From Rhodococcus sp. OK302 (GTDB taxonomy: Bacteria; Actinomycetota; Actinomycetes; Mycobacteriales; Mycobacteriaceae), in contig NZ_NPJZ01000001.1 of NCBI RefSeq assembly GCF_002245895.1, positions 3,880,501 through 3,944,500 of the forward strand: a stretch of 64,000 nt of DNA. Reading direction: 5' to 3'. This document shows positions 29,201 through 40,849 of the stretch, one piece after another. The notes under the pieces were generated by a model, which was not told the DNA's origin, searched no databases, and saw only the letters and a program-made list of their open reading frames with translations. The position numbers and the translations under genes are program-made. Numbering within the stretch: position 1 is the stretch's first letter; each line of letters begins with the position of its first letter.

Positions 29201-29260
29201 AGTGAGCACAGGTTTCCTCGAGTGAGCACAGGTTCCAGTGCGATGCTGCCTGTGCTCACT
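29201..29260. repeat. Short repeat cluster with hairpin upstream of ku
   Basis: AGTGAGCACAGG occurs twice directly (29201-29212 and 29221-29232, 20-base period) and once inverted (CCTGTGCTCACT, 29249-29260). The second and third copies form a 12-bp stem with a 16-base loop. It lies between the DoxX-like gene and ku, both leftward, so it may end the first transcript or be a binding array for control of ku. Confidence 0.7.
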
Positions 29261-29306
29261 ATGCAGAAACGGTGCCGGCTTCACACTGAACTGCGGTCGG
29301 TAGCCA

Positions 29307-29654
29307 TCACATCGAGACGATGCGAAGCACCAACGCGGCGGCCGACAGAAGGCCGAGCATTGCCGGCGGCGCGATCTGGTGGTCGCCTGCTTTGAGGTGG
29401 GCGACAACTGCGCCGATGAAGTACAGGGTCAGCCCGATGGCGGCAGCGATTCCGATCGCGGGGATCCACAACCCGACCAGTAGTCCGATGACTCCGGCCA
29501 ACTTGATCAGTCCGAGTTGCGGGATCCGATCTTCGGGAACACCCAGTCCGGTCAAGCTCGCGACCAGCTTCTCTTCTCGGGTGAGATCGAGGTAGGCGGA
29601 ACCGGCGAGGGTTGCGGTCAGGATCGCCGCGATAACGACATATGCGATGAACAT
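29307..29654 (-). CDS. DoxX-like family membrane protein
   Basis: 115 residues with four hydrophobic helices (FIAYVVIAAILTATLAGSAY, LIKLAGVIGLLVGLW, IGIAAAIGLTLYFIGAVVAHL, MLGLLSAAALVLRIV) and the DoxX-like signature of Gly/Leu-rich helix 2 and a charged turn (HLKAGDHQ). Proteins of this family are poorly understood; some take part in redox or thiol stress responses. Divergent from a MarR-type gene with an inverted repeat between them, so probably controlled by that regulator. The substrate or partner is unknown. Confidence 0.8.
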   Translation of the reverse strand: MFIAYVVIAAILTATLAGSAYLDLTREEKLVASLTGLGVPEDRIPQLGLIKLAGVIGLLVGLWIPAIGIAAAIGLTLYFIGAVVAHLKAGDHQIAPPAMLGLLSAAALVLRIVSM

Positions 29655-29696
29655 GGTCTGGCTCCAACGGTAGATGCGGGATGATCGTTGAGAACT

Positions 29697-29709
29697 ATAA
29701 ACGATTTAT
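29697..29709. promoter_or_regulatory. Likely MarR operator between the DoxX-like and MarR genes
   Basis: ATAAA-CGA-TTTAT, a perfect 5-bp inverted repeat with 3-base spacer in an AT-rich patch of otherwise GC-rich DNA, centred between the two divergent starts. Typical placement for MarR self-regulation. Confidence 0.55.
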
Positions 29710-29745
29710 CCAGATCTACAATATTGTCGCTGATACGGTAGGTGC

Positions 29746-30252
29746 ATGTCAGCAGTATCGGAATCCGCGAACCTCACCGATCGGCTCGGGTTCCTCCTGG
29801 CCACGCGTGGTGATGCCACCAAGGCGCGGATACAGATTGCGATGGGCGCTGTGAACCTGCCGCCACGCCACGCCATGACTTTGATGCATCTGCGTGACGG
29901 CCCGAGGAGTCAGCGCGAGATCGCGGACATTCTCGAGATCGACCCGAGCCAGCTCGTCGCGATCCTCAACGACCTCGAGTGCCGCGGACAGCTCGAGCGT
30001 CGCCGCGATCCGATCGATCGCCGTCGTCACATCGTGGAATTAACCGAGGCCGGTGCGGCAACACTGGAAGCCATGCAGTCAGCTCTCGACGAAGCTGAGC
30101 GCGAACTGTTTTCCGGCCTGTCAGAAGCTGATCGGGCGTTGCTGCGCGACTTGCTCAATCGGGTGTCGGTGACGGTCGAGCATGGCGAGTGTTCCGGTGA
30201 AATGGTGCCGTCATCAGAGTCTTCCGCACCCGCCGCGGCGAGGAAGCCATGA
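29746..30252 (+). CDS. MarR-family transcriptional regulator
   Basis: 168 residues. Winged helix-turn-helix: LPPRHAMTLMHLRDGPRSQREIADILEIDPSQLVAILNDLECRGQ (written here as consecutive parts: LPPRHAMTLMHLRDGP, then SQREIADILEIDPSQLVAIL), wing RRRDPIDRRRHIVELTEAG, and a C-terminal dimer helix. Divergent from the DoxX-like membrane gene, which it probably represses. Its last 98 bases overlap the convergent lycopene cyclase gene, so the Ser/Ala/Pro-rich tail is encoded on DNA that also codes for the cyclase C-terminus. Confidence 0.9.
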   Translation: MSAVSESANLTDRLGFLLATRGDATKARIQIAMGAVNLPPRHAMTLMHLRDGPRSQREIADILEIDPSQLVAILNDLECRGQLERRRDPIDRRRHIVELTEAGAATLEAMQSALDEAERELFSGLSEADRALLRDLLNRVSVTVEHGECSGEMVPSSESSAPAAARKP

Positions 30253-31318
30253 TCGACATCATCACCTTCGCTGTGGCGGCCACGTCGCGGCGATCGGACA
30301 GATAGGCCCGTTGCTGATCGACGGGTAGTGCAAAGAACCTCGCGAAGAACGCTTCGACGTCATCGGGATCGAGAGTGAGAAGCGCGTTCAGGCCGACTCG
30401 GCGAAGCGCAGCGACGCCCCTCGCAGAATGCGGCCAGAGTTCACGGTGTGGATCGTCTCCGCGCGCAATCGCCGACGCCACAACGTCAGCTTCATTCAAG
30501 GCAGCCGCGACGCTGTAACCGGTGCCCGGATGCATCAGACCGGCGCGTGCACCAAACCGGAAGATCGTTCCGCGTTGTCCTGGTGGTGGTTCGACGCCGA
30601 ACCGGACGCGTTCTATCGCGGAGCCTTCCGGTGTGATCACTCCGCGATTGTCGAGTCGGATGTGCAATCGACGTTGCAGCTCGCTTAGCGGGATCGGCGG
30701 CCGACCTACCAGACAGGTTTCCTCGAGCAACATCCGTTCGGAGTCGAGTGGAACGGCGTAGAGGAACGACGGTTGATCGCCGCCGTGAGTTCCGTTGTCT
30801 TGACGCCAGTCCATGAACCAGGCGGCGCTGCCGTCGAGCGCCGGCTCGGCGGCAGCACGGTTCACGACGATTCCGAACGCGGTCTGTTGGGCCGATCGGG
30901 GAGTGATCGTGGTGCCGCGGGCATCGACAACCACTGAGCCGACGGCGTGTGTGCCGTCGGCGCAGAAAACCGAAGCACGGGTCAGGCGAATGGCTTTGGT
31001 GGCGATGACCTGCATTGATGAGTTTGACAGTAATGATTGCAGCAATGGTGTATTCAATACGCAATATGTGCGATCGAGGGTTGTGGCACCTTTGGCCCAC
31101 GCTGACGGCCGTTCGATACGGGTAGACGCGACCTCGGCCGGCAACCAGGCCGGGAGTTCGTCCTCCCACGCCGCATAGGTCGCAGCCCATCGTCGCGACG
31201 GGTGCGGATCAACGAGAATCACCGACAGATCGTGAGCGATGCATCGCGTCGCCAAGGCCCGGCCGGCCGGCCCGCCGCCCACGATCACGACGTCAGCGGT
31301 CTGGATTCGAAGTGCCAT
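30155..31318 (-). CDS. crtL: Lycopene beta-cyclase (CrtL type)
   Basis: FAD/NAD(P)-binding cyclase of 387 residues. N-terminal dinucleotide motif VVIVGGGPAGRALA, then VDPHPSRRWAATYAAWEDELP (the cyclase DxxWPxxYGVWxDE region in divergent form), DARGT in the middle, SFLYAVPLDSERMLLEETCLVGRP (cyclase motif) and GYSVAAALN near the end. In Rhodococcus erythropolis a CrtL-type monocyclase is known to make gamma-carotene-type products; this gene looks like that enzyme. No other crt genes are adjacent. ATG 31318 gives MALRIQTADVV; the longer frame is rejected. Confidence 0.88.
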   Translation of the reverse strand: MALRIQTADVVIVGGGPAGRALATRCIAHDLSVILVDPHPSRRWAATYAAWEDELPAWLPAEVASTRIERPSAWAKGATTLDRTYCVLNTPLLQSLLSNSSMQVIATKAIRLTRASVFCADGTHAVGSVVVDARGTTITPRSAQQTAFGIVVNRAAAEPALDGSAAWFMDWRQDNGTHGGDQPSFLYAVPLDSERMLLEETCLVGRPPIPLSELQRRLHIRLDNRGVITPEGSAIERVRFGVEPPPGQRGTIFRFGARAGLMHPGTGYSVAAALNEADVVASAIARGDDPHRELWPHSARGVAALRRVGLNALLTLDPDDVEAFFARFFALPVDQQRAYLSDRRDVAATAKVMMSIMASSPRRVRKTLMTAPFHRNTRHARPSPTPD

Positions 31319-31474
31319 CTGTCCACAATTGCATCGATTGCCTGCAACTCTCACTGTTAGCGGATTCACACGCTGCTGGTCGGCAGAGACGATTCCTCAC
31401 GGTAAAATTGGAAGTTCTTGTGTCTGCCGTCAGGCATCCTTCACCCGTAGTAGCCATGTTCTGAGGAGTTCTGC

Positions 31475-33106
<1,632 letters not shown>

Positions 33107-33117
33107 TCAGACCGACA

Positions 33118-33156
33118 ACAATGCCGGCCAACTCGATACGAGTTGGCCGGCATTGT
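33118..33156 (+). terminator. Strong terminator after the ABC-F gene
   Basis: Perfect 18-bp stem (33118-33135 with 33139-33156), 3-base loop ATA, followed by CGTTTCGG; begins 11 bases after the ABC-F stop. Confidence 0.85.
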
Positions 33157-33175
33157 CGTTTCGGAGGACAGTCCG

Positions 33176-33385
33176 ATGACGATTCAGATCTCGATCAGCC
33201 GGTCGGGGAAGCATCTCCAAGCGCGGGCCGTGGTATCGCGAGCCGTTATTGAACTCCTCGCTGTGGCGCGTTCTGAAATGTTCATGCCATCGGACGCGGC
33301 GCAGCACGAACTCAGTGCGTCCGGAGACGCTGCGCGGATTCCGGTCCTGTCCGAGCCAGTTCGCCGACGGTGTCACCGACCGTGA
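33176..33385 (+). CDS. Possible small protein of unknown function
   Basis: 69 residues from ATG 33176, with GGAGGA nine bases upstream. MTIQISISRSGKHLQARAVV, then a possible amphipathic helix, then an Arg/Pro-rich end. No motif recognised. It begins just after the ABC-F terminator and ends 42 bases before the next gene on the same strand, so it could be its upstream partner. The good ribosome site is the main support; composition at the C-terminus is not typical. Confidence 0.35.
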   Translation: MTIQISISRSGKHLQARAVVSRAVIELLAVARSEMFMPSDAAQHELSASGDAARIPVLSEPVRRRCHRP

Positions 33386-33427
33386 TCGGGTACACGTCTA
33401 AGGGGCAGATTCGGAAAGGACTCGAGG

Positions 33428-34150
33428 ATGACTGACAATCCACGATCGATTGTTGAACGGACCATGGCTGTACCTCCGGGCGACGGACAGGAACGCTTCG
33501 CCGGTTACGGGGTGATGGGCGAGCCGTTCGCGAGTGGTCACTACTTGGCGATGCGCCACTTTCCTGCCAGCTCTCTCGGTAGCGGGTACGACTCGGTATG
33601 GCATCGGGACCCAGCGGGAAGCTGGGTCATTTACAGCAGTAGCCCACCCGAGGCTAGTTGCGCCCGATACTTTGGCTCGGCTGTCGAGGAAGCACGAACT
33701 GCAGAGATCGCGGTGACGTGGAGCGGTCCGTTCGCTTTCACGGTGACGGTGGACAAGTGGCTCGTGTGGGATCTCGAATTGGGCCGGTCAGCTGCCACTG
33801 CCGCGATGACGACCCTGGGCGAACTCATGCCGGGCGCGTTGTGGCGGAGCAATGCCGTCCTGTCTGCGATGGGACGCGCCGCGGGGCCCTCGTTGGGCGT
33901 AGGTCGGGTACGGCTGACCGGCACGACCCCGAATGGCCAGCGATTCCGCGCCAACCCGCGGATGCTGTGGACTGTTGACGCTAGCCGCGCGACGATCGAT
34001 GGGGTGGACGTCGGACCGTCTGGGCCATTGTCCGTTCAGGCGCGCCTCGGAGACTTCTGGCTGCCGCAGCGGGGAATGTTCGTCGTGGGTGAGTCGTATT
34101 TCGAGGCCTACGACGCCACCCGGCATCAGTCGGCCCGCCCGCGCGGCTGA
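33428..34150 (+). CDS. Conserved hypothetical protein
   Basis: 240 residues, cytosolic by appearance, no signal peptide or clear membrane helix. Rich in beta-strand patterns with many Trp (SVWHRDPAGSWVIYSSSPPE, AVTWSGPFAFTVTVDKWLVWDLELG) and a middle helix RSAATAAMTTLGELMPGALW. I do not recognise the fold; it may be a lipocalin- or acetoacetate-decarboxylase-like barrel, which is only a guess. ATG with AAAGGA upstream. It lies in an accessory patch that breaks the otherwise conserved ABC-F to acnR gene order. Confidence 0.7.
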   Translation: MTDNPRSIVERTMAVPPGDGQERFAGYGVMGEPFASGHYLAMRHFPASSLGSGYDSVWHRDPAGSWVIYSSSPPEASCARYFGSAVEEARTAEIAVTWSGPFAFTVTVDKWLVWDLELGRSAATAAMTTLGELMPGALWRSNAVLSAMGRAAGPSLGVGRVRLTGTTPNGQRFRANPRMLWTVDASRATIDGVDVGPSGPLSVQARLGDFWLPQRGMFVVGESYFEAYDATRHQSARPRG

Positions 34151-34694
34151 GTTAACCCAGCTGAGGTCACTCCTGTAATCGAGGAGTTCCTATGCCAGCC
34201 GAGAGAGCGCGTGGCAGCGGCCATCATCCGGCGGGGTCGTCGACTGGAAAGGTCTATCTGACGTTTGATGGAATGTGCCCCGAATTTGCGAGGTGATGTA
34301 GCTTTTGGAGACCGTCGATCTGGCTCTCTCAAAGTTGGCATTCCAAAGGGCTCTGTGCCGTGGATGGGCGAGCTCAAGGTACTCGAACATGGCATTGGTC
34401 AGTCCGATGCTCGACTTCCTTCATTTCTGTTCAAGAGGGATTGCTACCCAGGGTTGCAGTTCAGGTTCTCGAGGTACGGGTCAGATTCGATCAGCTGGCC
34501 TGACTTCAGGACTGCGCAAATTATTCCGGTGCTGCGGACCTTTCTAGTGCGGGCTGTCCTGGTGATGTGATGGTGTTGCCGCCGATGGTGACGAGGATTT
34601 CGGAGGCGTCGAACGTCACCCCGCCGAAGTACCTCGACCGGGATGCCCGCCTAACTGCGCGCTGTGTGACTCTCGGCCTCGGGGGATTGGGCAA
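34151..34694. other. Gene-poor accessory stretch
   Basis: No convincing gene. A frame at 34265-34570 (plus) lacks a ribosome site and has non-coding composition. On the minus strand about 34530-34680 is open and reads RYFGGVTFDASEILVTIGG, which has protein-like composition and may be a remnant, but no start or family can be named. Confidence 0.4.
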
Positions 34695-34853
34695 TTAGGA
34701 TGCTTGCTGATTCTGGCTCTGCGACGGGCGGTACTGCTGACGCAGAGTGTTTTCGTATTCTGTCAATCGTCGAACTGCGTCGTAGTTGCCCATACGCTCT
34801 GCTCGGGCGATGAGGACCTCGCAGTCGTACACCTGGTACTCGAGGGACATCAT
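34695..34853 (-). CDS. Small hypothetical protein
   Basis: 52 residues starting MMSLEYQVYDCEVLIARAERM, charged and probably helical, ending in a Gln/Ser-rich tail (RPSQSQNQQAS). AAAGG lies nine bases before ATG 34853 and AAGGA close to it. The open frame continues upstream to 35261 but there the composition is Ser/Arg/Thr-rich and not coding-like, so only the short form is proposed. It has the look of a small cytosolic helical protein; function unknown. Confidence 0.5.
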   Translation of the reverse strand: MMSLEYQVYDCEVLIARAERMGNYDAVRRLTEYENTLRQQYRPSQSQNQQAS

Positions 34854-35284
34854 TTCCTTGTTCCTTTCGGTCGGATTCGAGTGACTCACGATCACCCACT
34901 CGAACCATGACATCGAAACGGATGATGCACACCGGTCTACATACCTGGATGTATACCTGCATTCCGACGGACGGACTCGAACTGAAGTAAGGGACCCAGT
35001 CGATGGCGGTGTTATCAGGGTTGTGTCGGCGGTTCTATCGCACCCCCGTTTCAGGTTAGGCAAACCCTCTCGAGATCGAAATACTATGCAAGAAGACAGG
35101 TTTGAAGAGTTCAGTGTGCTTCGTGGATATTGATTTGGCACCCGCCGAGTGGGATGTTGGTATGCTCCCGGCGTTCGGGAACTAATCCGAAGCCGGTCCG
35201 TCACGTCTACGATCGATGAATTCGTAGTGTTCTTCGTGCCACGAAATTCGAAGAGTGACACTGCAAATAGAGGAGTCCCACACG
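34854..35284. other. Intergenic stretch upstream of the Imm-5-like gene
   Basis: About 430 bases with lower GC patches and no supported gene. It should carry divergent promoters for the small minus-strand gene and for the Imm-5-like gene. I see no clear inverted repeats or mobile-element ends. Confidence 0.35.
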
Positions 35285-35800
35285 ATGATCCTCCCCAAGA
35301 TTCGGGACCCTCGCTTCGTGACGATCCGCCGCGGTGGGACCCTCACTGATTCGGATCACCATCTCCTCGCGCTCTGGGCGGCATCGTGCGCGGAGCATGT
35401 ATTGGACCTCTTCGAGTCGGCTCGGCCTGATGATCCACGGCCGCGCCAGGGGATTGAGCATGCTCGCGCCTGGGTGCGCGGAGAGGTAAAGATGATGGAG
35501 GCTCGCGCTGCGGGCGGCCACGCAATGGGAGCGGCCCGAGACCTGAGTGGGGCACCGCGGCATGCTGCGTACGCTGCCGGTCAGGCCGGAGCCGTCGCGC
35601 ACGTCGCAGCACACGAGCTCGGTGCGGCCGCCTATGCGATCAAGGCCGCACGTGCTGCTGCGCCGGATGGCGAGGGCGAAGCTGCTGGGCGACTGGAGTG
35701 CCAGTGGCAGCGTGACCAGCTTCCGGAGGCGATCCGCGAGCTGGTACTTGATGATCAACGGTTGCGAAACGACATCTGCTGGTCGGTGTTCGAATTCTAG
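35285..35800 (+). CDS. Imm-5-like putative immunity protein
   Basis: 171 residues. The run DSDHHLLALWAASCAEHVLDLFE, PRPRQGIEHARAWVRGE and the Ala/His-rich repeats (GHAMGAARD, AAYAAGQAGAVAHVAAHELGAAAYAIKA) match the all-helical Imm-5-like proteins that databases label putative immunity protein. ATG with GAGGAG upstream. No toxin gene, secretion gene or partner is adjacent, so any immunity role is only by family name. It ends at a long hairpin shared with acnR. Confidence 0.7.
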   Translation: MILPKIRDPRFVTIRRGGTLTDSDHHLLALWAASCAEHVLDLFESARPDDPRPRQGIEHARAWVRGEVKMMEARAAGGHAMGAARDLSGAPRHAAYAAGQAGAVAHVAAHELGAAAYAIKAARAAAPDGEGEAAGRLECQWQRDQLPEAIRELVLDDQRLRNDICWSVFEF

Positions 35801-35865
35801 GGCCTTCGGACCTGTGCGCCCTCTTGGTAGTCAGCACTACCAAAAGCGCGCACAGGGGCGAAGCC
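35801..35865. terminator. Long bidirectional hairpin between the Imm-5-like gene and acnR
   Basis: Three stacked stems: 35801-35808 with 35859-35865, CCTGTGCGC (35811-35819) with 35848-35856, and TTGGTAGT (35824-35831) with 35836-35843, loop CAGC. Serves convergent genes on both sides. Confidence 0.8.
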
Positions 35866-35866
35866 C

Positions 35867-36433
35867 CTAGTCCCGTCGCCGCACGGATTCTTCGACCAGA
35901 TCGAGCACGGCTGACAGATTGTCTCCGGCATGGCCGGACGCGATGCGCGCGACAAGACCGTCCAACACCAGATCGAGGTATCCGATCAGGACGTCGGTGG
36001 GGACGTCGTCACGCAGCCGGCCAGCTGATTTTTGGCGAGCGAGACGTGCGCTGGTCGCTTCGGTGAGCTCAGCTGACCGCTGAGACCACTTCGCACGGAA
36101 GTCCGCATCATTCCGAAGTCGCCTGGCGATCTCCAGTCGTGTTCCCAGCCAATCGAATTGATCGGGCTGCGCGAGCATGTCGCGCATCACCTGAACAAGA
36201 CCTTCTTCGGCGACGACGTCCGCCATACGGCTTGCGTCCTCACTGGCCAGGGCGAGGAACAAGCCGTCTTTGTCCTTGAAGTGATGGAAGATCGCCCCAC
36301 GGGACAACCCGGTCACTTCTTCGAGTCGGCGGACGGTGGCGCCGTCGTAGCCGTATTCCGCAAAGCAGCGGCGGGCGCCGTCAAGGATCTGACTGCGCCG
36401 TGCCGCGAGATGGTCTTCACTGACCTTGGGCAC
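35867..36433 (-). CDS. acnR: AcnR, TetR-family repressor of aconitase
   Basis: 188 residues from GTG 36433 (GAGGAC upstream), giving PKVSEDHLAARRSQILDGA, which matches the start of AcnR/Rv1474c. TetR helix-turn-helix: GYDGATVRRLEEVTGLSRGAIFHHFKDKDGLF. In Corynebacterium glutamicum AcnR represses acn; here it lies directly downstream of acnA and a matching operator is present in the acnA promoter. The longer frame to 36535 passes the acnA terminator region and is rejected. Confidence 0.9.
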   Translation of the reverse strand: MPKVSEDHLAARRSQILDGARRCFAEYGYDGATVRRLEEVTGLSRGAIFHHFKDKDGLFLALASEDASRMADVVAEEGLVQVMRDMLAQPDQFDWLGTRLEIARRLRNDADFRAKWSQRSAELTEATSARLARQKSAGRLRDDVPTDVLIGYLDLVLDGLVARIASGHAGDNLSAVLDLVEESVRRRD

Positions 36434-36518
36434 GTTGTTGTCCTCGTCTCGCGCTTCTCTGCTCATCCGATTCGGCTCCCGCAGAATCGGTTTCACCCAT
36501 AAACCGGTACCTAACGCA

Positions 36519-36554
36519 CGCGGCGGACTCAGCAAGATCGCTGAGTCCGCCGCG
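36519..36554 (-). terminator. Terminator of acnA
   Basis: Perfect 15-bp GC-rich stem (36519-36533 with 36540-36554), 6-base loop, 22 bases past the acnA stop and before the acnR start on the minus strand. Some read-through to acnR may occur. Confidence 0.75.
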
Positions 36555-36576
36555 CGGTTAAAGGCAGGCTGGCGAA

Positions 36577-39393
<2,817 letters not shown>

Positions 39394-39557
39394 CTATGAG
39401 GGTCGCCACCGACGGGGCTGTGTCGGCAGCTGAAGCGAGGTACTTCTACTCGGCGTATCCATTGCCAGCTCACGCCAATCGCACAGTTCATTTTCGGAAC
39501 TGTCTGAACATCGGAGCTGAATCGGACTCGGCCGAACCGAGGTACCTCTCGGTCTGA

Positions 39558-39580
39558 AGTCTAACAGTACGCTTGTCCTG
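39558..39580 (-). promoter_or_regulatory. acnA promoter -10 with AcnR operator
   Basis: On the minus strand TAGACT (39563-39558) is a good -10 box. Immediately upstream CAGTAC-GCTT-GTCCTG (39565-39580, plus-strand reading) matches the C. glutamicum AcnR consensus CAGNAC-N4-GTACTG with a single mismatch. It would sit between -10 and -35, leaving a 5-prime leader of about 170 bases before acnA. Confidence 0.7.
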
Positions 39581-39856
39581 TGAGACTTCGGGGCAACTCG
39601 ACCGACACAATCTTCACGTAGTCTGCGAGGCTGCGCAACGCAGGGCGGACTGGGTGACCGGGCACACAATCGTTCAGCGTCGAGATGTGCCATGCGTCGA
39701 TGTGACGCGGAGTCGCACTCAACCTCAAGTAGTGTGCTTTCAGGCCCGCCACGGCTGTGCCACTGAATACCTCGGCGGCCGAGCCACCGACCATGACCTC
39801 GGATGAATTTCACACAGTTACGTTCTGGGTGAATCCGAACAGCACCCGGATGAGAG

Positions 39857-40438
39857 ATGTCTGCTCCTACACACTTGGTCTTCACGCCCCTGCAGTCGAG
39901 CCAGCCGCTGCATGTCGAGGTCCCGTCGACCGTCGATCTCGACGACGTTCTCGCGGACGTTGCGCAGAGCGGAGTTTCCGCGCCGGCCGGCGACGTCGCC
40001 GCTCTGACGGCGGTAGTCGCTGATGCCCGTGAGCGTGGAATCGACTTGAGCGTGGTCGTGCTCGACGAGAACCCAGGCCGGGATACAGATTTGCGGGATC
40101 TCGCCACCACGGTCGGTGAAACCGAAGGTGGCACTGTTCTGGTCCTGAGCCCGAACTGGATGGGCAGCTACAGCGATTCCGTCAGCCGAGTCCAACTAGA
40201 GACTGCACAGGATATTGCGTTCGGTGACAGTGCTGCCAGTACCGCTGATCGTTTCTCGCACGAGATCGTCGAACCGGGGCCTCCGTGGGCGCTGTACACA
40301 GTGCTGTTGGTGGCAATCGTGGCGATCATTGCAGCGGTTACTTTTGTGGCGAAGTGGCGTCGAGAGCCCGAAACCGAACAAAGCGGGCACGTTGAGAGTT
40401 CGGTGCAACGGACCGTCGGACCCACCGGATCGGCGTAA
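39857..40438 (+). CDS. Rv1476-like membrane protein (DUF6676 type)
   Basis: 193 residues: a cytosolic N-terminal alpha/beta domain (LHVEVPSTVDLDDVLADVAQSG, then LSVVVLDENPGRDTDLRDLA and GTVLVLSPNWMGSYSDSVSR) resembling TPM/phosphatase-like folds, one membrane helix (WALYTVLLVAIVAIIAAVTFVA, about 143-165) and a short polar tail. Position between acnA and ripA is that of Rv1476. The role is unknown; association with the cell-wall hydrolase gene downstream is suggestive only. It ends at an intrinsic terminator, so ripA is transcribed separately. Confidence 0.75.
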   Translation: MSAPTHLVFTPLQSSQPLHVEVPSTVDLDDVLADVAQSGVSAPAGDVAALTAVVADARERGIDLSVVVLDENPGRDTDLRDLATTVGETEGGTVLVLSPNWMGSYSDSVSRVQLETAQDIAFGDSAASTADRFSHEIVEPGPPWALYTVLLVAIVAIIAAVTFVAKWRREPETEQSGHVESSVQRTVGPTGSA

Positions 40439-40479
40439 GCGTCGCGCGACACGCAAAACCTCCACATAATTCGTGAAAA

Positions 40480-40520
40480 CAGGTACTCACCCGCATTTGG
40501 GGTGAGTACCTGCACTTTTT
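40480..40520 (+). terminator. Intrinsic terminator with T-run
   Basis: 13-bp perfect stem (40480-40492 with 40500-40512), 7-base loop, followed by CAC and five T (40516-40520), 41 bases after the Rv1476-like stop. One of the few canonical rho-independent terminators in the window. Confidence 0.9.
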
Positions 40521-40849
40521 GGTAGATACGGCCATTCACCTGGCGAAATACTCTTTGTGTTATTTGTGGCTAAAGTTTCCAAAGTTCTCTCAAGTGTCGT
40601 ACGGTGCAACTGGCACTTTTTGGGGAAGAAGTGTCGCAGAAAGACTGTTGTTGTTCGATGGACTTTGCATGACGCCGCACATTTTCGGGCGCCAGGCATC
40701 GAAGTCGAACCGCATCAAGGAGAGCGGAACCGATTCGGCTCACGCTCACCGATGACGCCCACGCGGCGTCATAGCTTCCTGCGCATTCCCTCCCCGCACG
40801 GATCGGCGACCCAGCGGGCCCGTGGCGAACACGCGAGGGAGAGTTATTT
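40521..40849 (+). promoter_or_regulatory. Long untranslated region upstream of ripA
   Basis: 329 bases with no supported gene. The first 60 bases are AT-richer (TGTGTTATTTGTGGCTAAAG) and probably hold the promoter. The last 120 contain a small hairpin (ATGACGCC-CACGC-GGCGTCAT, 40753-40773) and the ribosome site GAGGGAGAG. The length suggests a regulated leader. I searched it by eye for the c-di-AMP (ydaO) riboswitch, found in front of some actinobacterial cell-wall hydrolase genes, and could not recognise its conserved core. Confidence 0.45.

Noticed and set aside
29198-29260. CRISPR-like repeat
   Set aside because: Only two direct copies of 12 bases with an 8-base gap and an inverted copy; not an array, and no cas genes.
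34265-34570. A 101-codon plus-strand ORF
   Set aside because: No ribosome site, codon use unlike neighbours, no motif.
34695-35261. Longer 188-codon form of the small minus-strand gene
   Set aside because: The upstream 136 codons are Ser/Arg/Thr-rich and non-coding in character; only the last 52 codons with AAAGG upstream are kept.
40521-40849. c-di-AMP (ydaO) riboswitch upstream of ripA
   Set aside because: I expected one from known actinobacterial cases but could not find the conserved core; left as an unassigned leader.
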